DNA from: an uncultured Pelagibacteraceae bacterium
GTDB taxonomy: Bacteria; Pseudomonadota; Alphaproteobacteria; Pelagibacterales; Pelagibacteraceae
Assembly (NCBI GenBank): GCA_902565325.1
Contig: CACFEM010000002.1
Coordinates: forward strand, 1-60,679
Direction: 5' to 3'
Length of the DNA stretch: 60,679 nt
Part shown: positions 16,867-25,175 of the stretch, piece by piece
Layout: the number at the start of each line of letters is the position of its first letter
Position numbering within the stretch: position 1 is the stretch's first letter
The notes under the pieces: model-generated
What the model was told of the DNA's origin: nothing
What the model saw: the letters and a program-made list of their open reading frames with translations, nothing else
Databases searched by the model: none
Program-made: the position numbers and the translations under genes

Positions 16867-18171
16867 ATGGAATTAATTAATGATAATTTTTGTAGTTGGA
16901 TAAATGATTTAAATTCTAGAAAAAATATTAAATCTTTAAAGAGTAAACTAAGTGTTAACTGGCTTATAATTGGTGCAGGTTTTACTGGATTATCAGCAGC
17001 TAGAAAGCTTGGAGAAATTTTTCCTAATGAAAAAATTATTATAGTTGATGCACAGTTAGCTGGAGAAGGAGCGAGTAGCAGAAACTCAGGTTATTTAGTA
17101 GATACAACACTTAATGATGGTTTTACTTCCAATAAAGAATTAGAAAATTATAAAAAAAAGACAGACATTTATAAATTAGGAATAGATACCGTCAAAAGAT
17201 TTATTAAAGAATATCAAGTAGATTGTGATTGGAATGAATGTGGAAAATATTTTGCTTCATCAAAGCATGAGGATAGAAAAATATTAGAAAATTTTTCTGA
17301 TACGTTATCAAGATTAGGTTTTGAACATAATTTGCTATTAAACAAAGAACTAAAAAGAAGATTGGGTACCAATTTTTATAATATTGCTCTTCATACAAAA
17401 GGAGGGATTTTATTACATCCAGGTAAATTAGTAAGAGCTATGATTGATACATTGCCAGAAAATGTAAATCTTTATGAAAATTCTTCATTGTTAAATTGGA
17501 AAAAGAAGAATGATGCGGTTATTTGTACATTTAAAAATGGATCTATCAAAGCCAAAAAAATTATTTTTGCTACAAACGGATTTCTAAAGTCTTTAGGAAT
17601 AAAATCAAATTATAATTTTCCTATTACTTTGACAGCTAGTATGACTAGATCTTTATCAGATGAGCAGTTTAAATTGCTTGGTGAGCCTAAAGAGTGGGGA
17701 GTTTTACCTGTAAGACCAATGGGGGCCACTATAAGAATGACTAAAGATAGAAGAATTTTAATAAGAAATACTGCTGAAGTTTATAGTCCTTATCAAATGT
17801 CTAAATCTGAATTAACCAAGAGATCATTAAAACAAAAGATTGGAATTAAAAAAAGATTTCCTGAATTACCTAATGATATTATTCAATCTTCTTGGTCAGG
17901 CATTGTTTCAAGAACAAGAAATAGTTCTCAAATTTTTGAAAAAATAGATGATAATATATTTGTTGCAGGTTGTTATAATGGCTCCGGTATTGGAGTTGGT
18001 ACTTTATTTGGAGAACAAATAGCAATCAAAGCAAGTAATGAAAATACAAAAGAGATAGAAACTATTGAAGCAAGAAATAAACCCACTTGGCTTCCTCCTG
18101 ATCCAATTTTAAGTTTAGGTGTTAGAGCTAGATTAATTTATGAACGTTTCAGAGCAAAATCTGAGATTTAG
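16867..18171 (+). CDS. FAD-dependent oxidoreductase of the D-amino-acid oxidase (PuuB/DadA-like) family
   Basis: A 434-residue flavoprotein. It starts with the FAD-binding motif LIIGAGFTGLSAARKLGE (near residue 35), followed by GEGASSRNSGYLVD, and ends with the second FAD contact GCYNGSGIGVGTLFGE near residue 375. This order fits the DAO family of oxidases and dehydrogenases for amines and N-methylated amino acids. The substrate cannot be read from sequence. An amine such as taurine or a polyamine is possible because sulfonate genes lie some 4.7 kb upstream, but this is a weak contextual guess. Confidence 0.8.
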   Translation: MELINDNFCSWINDLNSRKNIKSLKSKLSVNWLIIGAGFTGLSAARKLGEIFPNEKIIIVDAQLAGEGASSRNSGYLVDTTLNDGFTSNKELENYKKKTDIYKLGIDTVKRFIKEYQVDCDWNECGKYFASSKHEDRKILENFSDTLSRLGFEHNLLLNKELKRRLGTNFYNIALHTKGGILLHPGKLVRAMIDTLPENVNLYENSSLLNWKKKNDAVICTFKNGSIKAKKIIFATNGFLKSLGIKSNYNFPITLTASMTRSLSDEQFKLLGEPKEWGVLPVRPMGATIRMTKDRRILIRNTAEVYSPYQMSKSELTKRSLKQKIGIKKRFPELPNDIIQSSWSGIVSRTRNSSQIFEKIDDNIFVAGCYNGSGIGVGTLFGEQIAIKASNENTKEIETIEARNKPTWLPPDPILSLGVRARLIYERFRAKSEI

Positions 18172-18968
18172 TTTAAAACAGACATTGGATCTAGTCGTGT
18201 TTGAAACCAATTAACTCTAAAGTCTAAGTGAGGTCCAGTTGATCTTCCAGTTGAACCAACAGTTCCAATTATATCTCCTTGATTTATCAGATCACCAACT
18301 GAGACCAAAACATTTTCTAAATGAGAATATATTGTGGATATCCCATGACCATGATCCATTATAACTGTGCCACCAGTATAATATAAATCATCTTCAGCCA
18401 TAGTAACTACACCCGAACCAGAAGATTTAATCATCGTTCCTTTTTTAGCAGCAATATCTATTCCATAGTGAGGCCATCTTGGTTTACCATTTAAAATTCT
18501 TTGACTACCATAAACGCCACTGATTATTCCTTCAACTGGCATGATAAATTTTTCTTTAAAAAATTGTAGATCCGAATTAATTGCTCTTGCTTCTCCAATA
18601 GCATTATTTTCTTTTTTAATTCTTTTATAAACAGACTCAGGTGGAGTGACTTTACTTTCTGCCAAACCGTCTATTCTTTGTATATTGTATTTCCGTTTTA
18701 AAACTTTTTTTGTAGTTATTGTTTTTTTTCCATCAATAATTTTTGTAAAAGTTAGGTCGTATTTTTGATCTCGATCTATACCAAAAACAAAAAAACCATC
18801 TTTTGATACTTTAACCTCTTTTTTTCCAACCAAAATTTTAGCATCAGGGTTAGTTTTACCTAATATAAAATGACCTTGTAAAAATTTTCCTTGGAATTCA
18901 ATAGCTTTTGCTGATGATATAAAAATTAAAAAAACAAAAAAAAGTCTATAAATTATTGAGCTGTCCAT
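18168..18968 (-). CDS. M23 family metallopeptidase (LytM-type murein hydrolase), secreted
   Basis: Starting at ATG 18968 gives a proper signal peptide (residues 1-22, SSIIYRLFFVFLIFISSAKA); the earlier in-frame ATG at 19031 would put it inside a longer leader and deeper in the upstream gene. The catalytic domain is in the last 130 residues: HYGIDIAAKKGTMI (zinc ligands His and Asp), then MDHGHGISTIYSHLENV with the H-x-H ligands, and STGPHLDFRV. It should cut peptidoglycan crosslinks in the periplasm. It overlaps the SDR gene by 16 bases, indicating co-transcription. Confidence 0.85.
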   Translation of the reverse strand: MDSSIIYRLFFVFLIFISSAKAIEFQGKFLQGHFILGKTNPDAKILVGKKEVKVSKDGFFVFGIDRDQKYDLTFTKIIDGKKTITTKKVLKRKYNIQRIDGLAESKVTPPESVYKRIKKENNAIGEARAINSDLQFFKEKFIMPVEGIISGVYGSQRILNGKPRWPHYGIDIAAKKGTMIKSSGSGVVTMAEDDLYYTGGTVIMDHGHGISTIYSHLENVLVSVGDLINQGDIIGTVGSTGRSTGPHLDFRVNWFQTRLDPMSVLN

Positions 18969-19711
18969 CCCCCATCTATAATTATTGATGTTCCAGTTAT
19001 CATTGAAGACGCTGATGATGCCAAAAAGCATACTGTTGTAGCAACATCACTTTCAGTAGCTGCTTTACCCATAGGAATATTTCCAAGGGCTAATTTTTTA
19101 AATTTTTTGTTTTTAAAAAATCTTTTAACCATTGGTGTTTCAACAAAAGTAGGTGCTACCGTATTAACTCTGATATTTTTTTTAGCCAACTCTACCCCCA
19201 TTCCTTTAGTCAGTCCCTCAATACCAAATTTTGTCATGTTGTATACATTTCTTCCTCCCATACCCACATGACCGAGCTGTGATGACATATTTACGATTGA
19301 ACCAGGTCTTTTTTTATTTTTAAGCATTTTTTTTACAACAAGTTGTGCCACGTTAAATGCTGCTTTTAGATTTAAATCTACAAGATAATTCATACTTTTT
19401 TGTTTAATTTTTTCAAATGGTTCTGGAATGTTAGTTCCTGCATTATTTATCAATACATCAATAATTTTAATTTTATCTAATTTTTGTTTTAAATCCTCAT
19501 AGTTCATTACATCGCACGAAACTTTAATAATTTTCCCCTTAACTTTTTTAATATCCTTTTCTAATTTATTTAAATCTGAAGGAGTTCTACTTAAAGCTAT
19601 AACTGTTGCCCCTGCCTCAGCTAACGCAATAGAACAAGCTCTTCCCAATCCTTTACCTGCACCAGTAACTAAAGCGTATTTGTTTTTTAGATTTATTTTT
19701 TGAAGATACAT
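18953..19711 (-). CDS. Short-chain dehydrogenase/reductase
   Basis: A 252-residue classical SDR. The nucleotide-binding motif is ALVTGAGKGLGRACSIAL, the structural NNAG is present, and the catalytic residues are Ser in NMSSQLGHVG and Tyr-x3-Lys in VYNMTKFG. The C-terminus is ASSMITGTSIIIDGGW. It is likely an NAD(P)-dependent oxidoreductase acting on a hydroxyl or keto group; gluconate 5-dehydrogenase-like enzymes have this form. The start shares one base with the terC-like stop, so terC, this gene and the peptidase form a short operon with the GMC gene upstream. Confidence 0.82.
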   Translation of the reverse strand: MYLQKINLKNKYALVTGAGKGLGRACSIALAEAGATVIALSRTPSDLNKLEKDIKKVKGKIIKVSCDVMNYEDLKQKLDKIKIIDVLINNAGTNIPEPFEKIKQKSMNYLVDLNLKAAFNVAQLVVKKMLKNKKRPGSIVNMSSQLGHVGMGGRNVYNMTKFGIEGLTKGMGVELAKKNIRVNTVAPTFVETPMVKRFFKNKKFKKLALGNIPMGKAATESDVATTVCFLASSASSMITGTSIIIDGGWTAQ

Positions 19712-20304
19712 TAAAAGAATATTATTTTAATATCTGTGTAAATCAACTCTACAGCTACTATTAATATTGCTAGTAAACCAACCCAAGCAATCCATTTATA
19801 TTTTTTAATCCATCCAGAAATTAATGTTGCTGCAGTTGCCATTAAAACTATTGATAACACTAATCCAAATACAAGTAGTCCATAATGATCGCCTGCTGCA
19901 CCAGCAACACCTAAAACATTATCTAAACTCATTGTAAAATCTGCTAGCAGAACTGTCCAAATAGCCTTTAAAAAACTGGAATTGTCTACTTTAACATTCT
20001 CCTCTGTTTCTGAACCTTTGATTACATCAACGTAAAGTTTGTAAACAATATAAAGTAATAACAATCCCCCAATTAATCTTAAACCAGTTATTTGTAGCAG
20101 ATAAGCTGTAAGCAAAGTTAGTATTATTCTTAAAATTACAGCACCACCAATTCCCCAGAAGATAACTTTTTTTCTTTGTTCCACCGGAAATTTAGATGCA
20201 ACCATCCCAATTATAATGGCATTATCTCCTGCTAAAACTAAATCAATAAAAATGATTTGAGTTAATATAGCTATTTGTTCAGGTGTAAAAAATTCTGCAA
20301 ACAT
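19711..20304 (-). CDS. TerC family membrane protein (YjbE-like)
   Basis: A 197-residue protein with about six to seven membrane spans. The two inverted halves each hold a TerC acidic motif: IDLVLAGDNAIIIGMVA near residue 20 and ADFTMSLDNVLGVAGAA near residue 120. TerC-type proteins are linked to manganese or calcium export and to metal loading of secreted proteins. The start directly overlaps the stop of the GMC oxidoreductase gene by one base. The exact ion cannot be assigned. Confidence 0.83.
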   Translation of the reverse strand: MFAEFFTPEQIAILTQIIFIDLVLAGDNAIIIGMVASKFPVEQRKKVIFWGIGGAVILRIILTLLTAYLLQITGLRLIGGLLLLYIVYKLYVDVIKGSETEENVKVDNSSFLKAIWTVLLADFTMSLDNVLGVAGAAGDHYGLLVFGLVLSIVLMATAATLISGWIKKYKWIAWVGLLAILIVAVELIYTDIKIIFF

Positions 20305-21899
20305 TATTGTTGTAGTATCATGTCAGCACCTTTTTCTGCAATCATTATTGTTGGTGCATTTGTATTTCCTGACGTGATGTTTGGCATTATTGATGCATCG
20401 ATAACTCTTAAATTATTAACACCTCTAACCTTAAGTTTTTCATCTACTACAGACATTTCATCTTGACCCATTTTACAGGTTCCCACTGGATGAAAAATAG
20501 TTTGTGCATAATTAGAAGCTTCTTTAACTAACTCCTCATCGTCATTTAAATGAATGCCAGGTCTGTATTCTTCTGGAGTATATTTTTTGAAAGTTTCAGA
20601 TTCCATTATAATTTTTCTGGTTAATTTAAGTCCTTTAGCTGCAATCATTCTATCGTGATCAGTTGATAGATAGTTTTGTTTTATTTTTGCATAAGTTCTA
20701 GAGTCTTTATCAACGATACTAACATGTCCTCTACTTGTTGGTCTGATATTTGAAACAGTAGGGGTGAATGCATGAAAATCATGATTTTTTGTTGCTCCCA
20801 AAGTATCCATACTCATAGGCTGAACATGCCATTGTAAGTCTGGTAGTTCTAAAGATGGATCGCTTTTAGCAAACATACAAAGTTGACTAGCACCCATAGT
20901 CATTGGGCCGCTTCTTTTAAAAACGTATTCAAGGCCAATCATTAAATTTCCAAATAAACTATTTATTTTTTTATTTAAGGATTTTAATCCATTAATTTTA
21001 TAAATTGGTCTAAGCATTAAATGATCATGCAAGTTTTCTCCAACCCCATTTAAATTTTGCACCATATCAATCCCAAGATTTTTTAATTTTTCAGGATTTC
21101 CTATTCCAGAAACTTGTAAAATTTGAGGAGAGCCAATAGCCCCTGATGAAATTATAATTTCTTTATTTGCTTGTACTTTTTTTAATTCATTTCCTTCCCA
21201 ATACTCAATTTCTTTAGCAGTTTTGTTTTCAAAATTAATTTTTTTGACATGTGAATGAGTTAAAATTTTTAAATTTTTCCTGCTCTTGATTGGGTTTAAA
21301 TATCCAACAGCTGTACTACATCTAAAGCCATCCTTTTCAGTTACTTGGAAATAACCACAGCCATGATTATCACCAGTATTAAAATCTTTTGTTTTAGGAA
21401 TACCAAATTCCTCAGCAGCATTTTGAAATTCATCTAAAAGAGGTAGATGTATTCGTTGATCTGAAACAGATAAAGGGCCTCCAACTCCATGGAACTCATC
21501 TTTTCCTCTTTCTTGGTTTTCTGCTTTGATAAAATAAGGCAAAACATCATCCCATCCCCAGCCAGTATTACCTAATTGTCTCCAAATATCATAATCTCTG
21601 TGTTGACCTCTTATGTAAAGTAGACCATTTATAGAAGAACTACCTCCTAATGTTTTTCCTCTAGGATACCTAATAGAAATATTGTTCATGCTCTCATCTG
21701 GTTCTGTTTTGTAGCACCAATCAGTCTTTGGGTTATGCATTGTTTTGAAATAACCAACAGGAATATGTATCCAAGGATAATTATCCTTGCCACCAGCTTC
21801 TACTAAAAGCACTTTATTTGAGGGATTTTCAGATAACCTGTTAGCAAGTACGCATCCTGCTGATCCAGCACCTAAAATTATAAAATCAAAATTATCCAT
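20304..21899 (-). CDS. GMC family oxidoreductase (choline/alcohol dehydrogenase-like)
   Basis: From ATG 21899 the protein is 531 residues and begins MDNFDFIILGAGSAGCVLA, the normal family N-terminus. A longer frame to 21980 would add 27 unusual residues and is rejected. Other family marks are GGSSSINGLLYIRG, SSGAIGSPQILQVSGIG and, at the C-terminus, FHPVGTCKMG with the catalytic His. It oxidises an alcohol with FAD in the cytoplasm or at the membrane. The divergent TRAP transporter upstream may import its substrate or that of a neighbour. Choline dehydrogenase and other alcohol dehydrogenases cannot be separated by eye. Confidence 0.87.
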   Translation of the reverse strand: MDNFDFIILGAGSAGCVLANRLSENPSNKVLLVEAGGKDNYPWIHIPVGYFKTMHNPKTDWCYKTEPDESMNNISIRYPRGKTLGGSSSINGLLYIRGQHRDYDIWRQLGNTGWGWDDVLPYFIKAENQERGKDEFHGVGGPLSVSDQRIHLPLLDEFQNAAEEFGIPKTKDFNTGDNHGCGYFQVTEKDGFRCSTAVGYLNPIKSRKNLKILTHSHVKKINFENKTAKEIEYWEGNELKKVQANKEIIISSGAIGSPQILQVSGIGNPEKLKNLGIDMVQNLNGVGENLHDHLMLRPIYKINGLKSLNKKINSLFGNLMIGLEYVFKRSGPMTMGASQLCMFAKSDPSLELPDLQWHVQPMSMDTLGATKNHDFHAFTPTVSNIRPTSRGHVSIVDKDSRTYAKIKQNYLSTDHDRMIAAKGLKLTRKIIMESETFKKYTPEEYRPGIHLNDDEELVKEASNYAQTIFHPVGTCKMGQDEMSVVDEKLKVRGVNNLRVIDASIMPNITSGNTNAPTIMIAEKGADMILQQ

Positions 21900-21999
21900 T
21901 TTAGAACTCTTATAAATTAAATTTTTTTTATTTGTTATATTTCTGTACACAAAAATATCCAAATAATCCAATATTAGCACTTGTTTTAGATTTCATTCT

Positions 22000-22028
22000 T
22001 TGACAAGCTTTTGTTTTTAAAAATAAAG
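22000..22028 (+). promoter_or_regulatory. Candidate promoter of the TRAP transporter operon
   Basis: A consensus TTGACA at 22000-22005 lies in the 145-base divergent gap. The best -10 at the right distance is ATAAAG (22023-22028), a poor match. An AGAGAGGG ribosome site lies 10 bases before the ATG at 22045. Confidence 0.35.
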
Positions 22029-22044
22029 AGAGGGAAAAAACGAT

Positions 22045-23139
22045 ATGAGAAAAATCATTTCAATGTTATTTGCAGTTGCAATGGTGTTTGGATTTATTTC
22101 GAATGCTAATGCTGCAAAAACACTAAAATGTCAGACAGTTCTTAACACTAAGGCTGATGAAGTTAAAATGTTAAAAGACTTTACTGACACTGTTACAACT
22201 TTGACAGGTGGATCTCTAAAGTTTGAAATTATGCCTGCAGGAGCAGTTGTTGGTGTAAAAGAAACTTTAGATGCTGTTGATAAAGGACTTATCGACTGTG
22301 GATTTGCTTGGACACACTATTGGTCAGGTGATCACCCTGCCGCTATGTTATTTGGTTCGCCAGTAGCAGGTGGTGGTGTTGGTATTGACAACATCGCATT
22401 CTTATCATGGTTTCAGTATGGTGGAGGAAAAGAGCTATACGACAGACTATGGAAAGAAATGGGAAGAGATATTAAAGGATTTATGATTCAACCAGTTGGT
22501 CCTGAGGCTTTAGGTTGGTTTCCAAAACCAATTAAAGATATGGCTGATTTTAGAAAATATAAATTCAGAACTCCTCCAGGAATTCCAGGACAAACTTATA
22601 AAGACATCGGTATAGCATCTGTTGCTATGGGTGGTGGAGATATTCTACCAGCTTTAGAAGCAGGAACTATTGATGCTGCTGAATGGTGTTGTCCAAAACC
22701 AGACTTAACGTTTGGTTTCCAAAAAGTATTAAAGCACTACTACCTACAAGGTTTACACCAAGTAGTCGTAAATGCTGACTTTTATATTACTGGAAAAACA
22801 TATGAAGCTATGAGTGCTCATGAGAAGAAGTCTCTAGAAGTTGCAGCAAATGCATCTCTAGCGAAATCTCTAAGTTACAGAATCTATGAAAACGGAAAAG
22901 CTTTAAAAGAGCTTACAGAAGTTCATGGTGTAAAATTAGAAGATACTCCTTCTGATTACTTCACAGAATACATGGCAGCTGCTAAGAAAAGTTTGGAAAC
23001 AAACGCAGCTAAAAATGCATTCTTTGCTGAAGTTTGGGACTCTATGAAAGAATTTGCTGATATCGCAGTTCCTTTCTGGAGTGGTGCTCAAATGTCTAAT
23101 GCGAAGCTAGGAATGGCTCACGCAGCAACATTAAAGTAA
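22045..23139 (+). CDS. TRAP transporter substrate-binding protein (DctP/TakP type)
   Basis: A 364-residue periplasmic protein. Residues 1-23 form a signal peptide ending NANAA. The ligand domain shows the family blocks LIDCGFAWTHYW, DFRKYKFRTPPGIPG and GTIDAAEWCCPKPDLTFGF, which resemble the TakP branch that binds 2-oxo acids and other organic acids. It hands its ligand to the QM permease encoded 66 bases downstream. Codons here are richer in C-ending forms (TAC, TTC, GAC) than neighbours, as in strongly expressed genes. A strong ribosome site precedes it. Confidence 0.88.
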   Translation: MRKIISMLFAVAMVFGFISNANAAKTLKCQTVLNTKADEVKMLKDFTDTVTTLTGGSLKFEIMPAGAVVGVKETLDAVDKGLIDCGFAWTHYWSGDHPAAMLFGSPVAGGGVGIDNIAFLSWFQYGGGKELYDRLWKEMGRDIKGFMIQPVGPEALGWFPKPIKDMADFRKYKFRTPPGIPGQTYKDIGIASVAMGGGDILPALEAGTIDAAEWCCPKPDLTFGFQKVLKHYYLQGLHQVVVNADFYITGKTYEAMSAHEKKSLEVAANASLAKSLSYRIYENGKALKELTEVHGVKLEDTPSDYFTEYMAAAKKSLETNAAKNAFFAEVWDSMKEFADIAVPFWSGAQMSNAKLGMAHAATLK

Positions 23140-23158
23140 TCATTAAACAATCTTTATG

Positions 23159-23192
23159 TTAGAGCGGACTTAATAGTCCGCTCTAATTTTTT
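23159..23192 (+). terminator. Strong intrinsic terminator/attenuator between dctP and dctQ
   Basis: TTAGAGCGGACT (23159-23170), loop TAAT, AGTCCGCTCTAA (23175-23186) make a perfect 12-bp stem with a GC-rich core, followed by a T-run through 23192. It lies 20 bases after the dctP stop and ends 12 bases before dctQ. Partial termination would give more binding protein than permease. Confidence 0.85.
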
Positions 23193-23204
23193 ATATAAAA
23201 TTTT

Positions 23205-23819
23205 ATGGCAGACGAACCAGGTAAATTAGATATATCAGATGAAATGATTGCCGAAAGGCGAGGTGGTTCAGGAAAAATGCCAAGTGATATGCCACCATGG
23301 ATGGCAAGTTCAATTGTAAATATTGATAAATTTAGCAAATGGGTTGGCAACGTTGTTTGTTGGATATTGATGCCGTTAATTCTTGCAATGACTTATGAGG
23401 TTCTTGCTAGAAAATTATTCCATGCTCCAACAATATGGGCTTATGACATCAGTAGATTTTTATATGGTGCGCTTTTTATGTTGGGTGCTGGTTATGCACT
23501 ATCTAAAGGGGTTCATATAAGAGCTGATTTTTTATACAGAAATTTTAAAACCAAGAATCAAGGCACAATTGATTTTTGGTTATATATTTTATTTTATTTT
23601 CCAGGCTTACTTGTGTTTCTTTATATGACCATTGGATATGTAGGAGAGTCTATCCAAAGAGGTGAGAGAGGAATGGATACTACTTGGATGCCATATATGT
23701 GGCCAATAAAAACTTGCCTACTTATTGGTATAATATTTTTACTTATCCAAGGTATTTCAGAATTATTAAAAAGTTATTGGGCTGCAACAAGAGGAAAATG
23801 GCCAGGAGAAGATGAATGA
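23205..23819 (+). CDS. TRAP transporter small membrane subunit (DctQ)
   Basis: A 204-residue protein with four membrane spans after a hydrophilic lead of about 40 residues. DctQ marks are EVLARKLFHAPTIWAYDISR near residue 65 and GALFMLGAGYALSKGVHIRAD. It forms the small part of the sodium-driven permease with the gene that follows, with which it overlaps by four bases (ATGA). The 40-residue polar N-terminus (MADEPGKLDISDEM) is longer than in most DctQ proteins. Confidence 0.87.
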   Translation: MADEPGKLDISDEMIAERRGGSGKMPSDMPPWMASSIVNIDKFSKWVGNVVCWILMPLILAMTYEVLARKLFHAPTIWAYDISRFLYGALFMLGAGYALSKGVHIRADFLYRNFKTKNQGTIDFWLYILFYFPGLLVFLYMTIGYVGESIQRGERGMDTTWMPYMWPIKTCLLIGIIFLLIQGISELLKSYWAATRGKWPGEDE

Positions 23820-25150
23820 TAGCAGAATTAATTGATCCAGCCATTTTAGGTTTTATTTTAGTTGGAGTAATGCTTTTTGCAATCTTTGTTGGATTTCCAA
23901 TTTCATTTACATTAATTTTCTTAGGTTTTGTATTTGGGTATCTAGGATTTGGAAAATTAGTCTTTTATTTAATGACCCTCCAGTTCTCGATGGTCATGAC
24001 CGAACAAACCCTCGCCGCCGTCCCGCTCTTTGTCTTTATGGGCATTATGATGGAACAAGCAGGACTGATGGAAAGATTATTTTCATCGTTTCAAATGATG
24101 CTGGCTAGAGTGAGAGGTGCATTATATTATGCTGTTTTGTTTGTTTCAGTTATCTTCGCAGCTGCAACAGGAATTGTTGGTGCCTCAGTAACTATTCTTG
24201 GGATAATGGCTGCAAAATCAATGAATAGATCTGGTTATGACGTAAGACTTGCAGCTGGAACGATTACTGCTGGTGGAACCTTAGGAATTTTAATACCACC
24301 AAGTATTATGCTTGTTGTGATGGGTCCAATTATGGAAATCCCTGTAATTGATCTATTTGCTGCAGCTATAATTCCAGGAATTCTTCTTGCAAGTTTATAC
24401 GCTGGCTACACAACAATAAGATGCATGATAAATCCTAAATTAGGACCTGTAATTCCTGAGGAAATGAGAGCAGCGAGCATGAAAGAAGTTTGGATTGAGT
24501 TCTTCTTAGGATTAGTTCCTCCTGCAGCTTTAGTCTTTGCTGCATTGGGAAGTATTTTATTTGGTTTTGCAACACCAACAGAGGCTGCTGGTTGTGGTGC
24601 AATGGGTGCATTGTTACTTTCATTAGCATATAAAAAATTAACTCTATCTAAACTCCAAGAAGCACTAGTTAAAACTTTAGAGATTACTGCTTTAATAATG
24701 GTCTTAGTTGCTGCATCAAACTTTTTTGGTGCTGTATTTGCAAGACTTGGTACTCCAACATTGTTAACTGAATTTTTGTTAGGTTTAGAGATGAACAAAT
24801 ATTTTATTTTAGCAATTGTAATGGTTGCTATATTTTTATTAGGTTGGCCATTGGAATGGGTTCCAATTGTGATGATCATTGTACCAATTATTTTACCATT
24901 AATTGAAGCTTTGGGCTTTAATTTAACTTGGTTTGCAATATTGGTTGCTGTCAATCTCCAGACCGCCTGGCTATCTCCACCTGTAGCTTTGTCTGCTTAT
25001 TTCTTAAAAGGCGTAGTTCCTGAATGGGATTTAAAAGATATTTATTATGGAATGATGCAGTTTATGGTTCTACAAATTATAGGCTTAGTTTTAATCATCA
25101 TATTTCCTAAGATTGCCTTATGGTTACCAACTCTCTTATATGGACAGTAG
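23816..25150 (+). CDS. TRAP transporter large permease subunit (DctM)
   Basis: A 444-residue membrane protein with about 11-12 spans and typical DctM blocks: TLAAVPLFVFMGIMMEQAG, AATGIVGASVTILG, GGTLGILIPPSIMLVV, FATPTEAAGCGAMGA and NLQTAWLSPPVALSAYF. It carries out sodium-coupled uptake of the ligand delivered by DctP. Codons 53-72 are unusual: about 59% GC with CTC, TCG, GCC and CCG in a background near 30% GC, and a smaller patch recurs near 24955-24975. Confidence 0.9.
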   Translation: MIAELIDPAILGFILVGVMLFAIFVGFPISFTLIFLGFVFGYLGFGKLVFYLMTLQFSMVMTEQTLAAVPLFVFMGIMMEQAGLMERLFSSFQMMLARVRGALYYAVLFVSVIFAAATGIVGASVTILGIMAAKSMNRSGYDVRLAAGTITAGGTLGILIPPSIMLVVMGPIMEIPVIDLFAAAIIPGILLASLYAGYTTIRCMINPKLGPVIPEEMRAASMKEVWIEFFLGLVPPAALVFAALGSILFGFATPTEAAGCGAMGALLLSLAYKKLTLSKLQEALVKTLEITALIMVLVAASNFFGAVFARLGTPTLLTEFLLGLEMNKYFILAIVMVAIFLLGWPLEWVPIVMIIVPIILPLIEALGFNLTWFAILVAVNLQTAWLSPPVALSAYFLKGVVPEWDLKDIYYGMMQFMVLQIIGLVLIIIFPKIALWLPTLLYGQ

Positions 25151-25175
25151 AATTTATTAGTTTAAAATAAATTTC

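Noticed and set aside
18969..19031. Longer start for the M23 peptidase
   Set aside because: It would put 21 polar residues before a clear signal peptide and overlap the SDR gene more deeply; ATG 18968 is better.
24406..24954. Open frame of 182 codons on the minus strand inside dctM
   Set aside because: It lies wholly antisense to a strongly conserved permease gene. Its protein is Asn/Ala/Lys/Ile-rich with no recognisable motif, as expected from the complement of the codons for a membrane protein.
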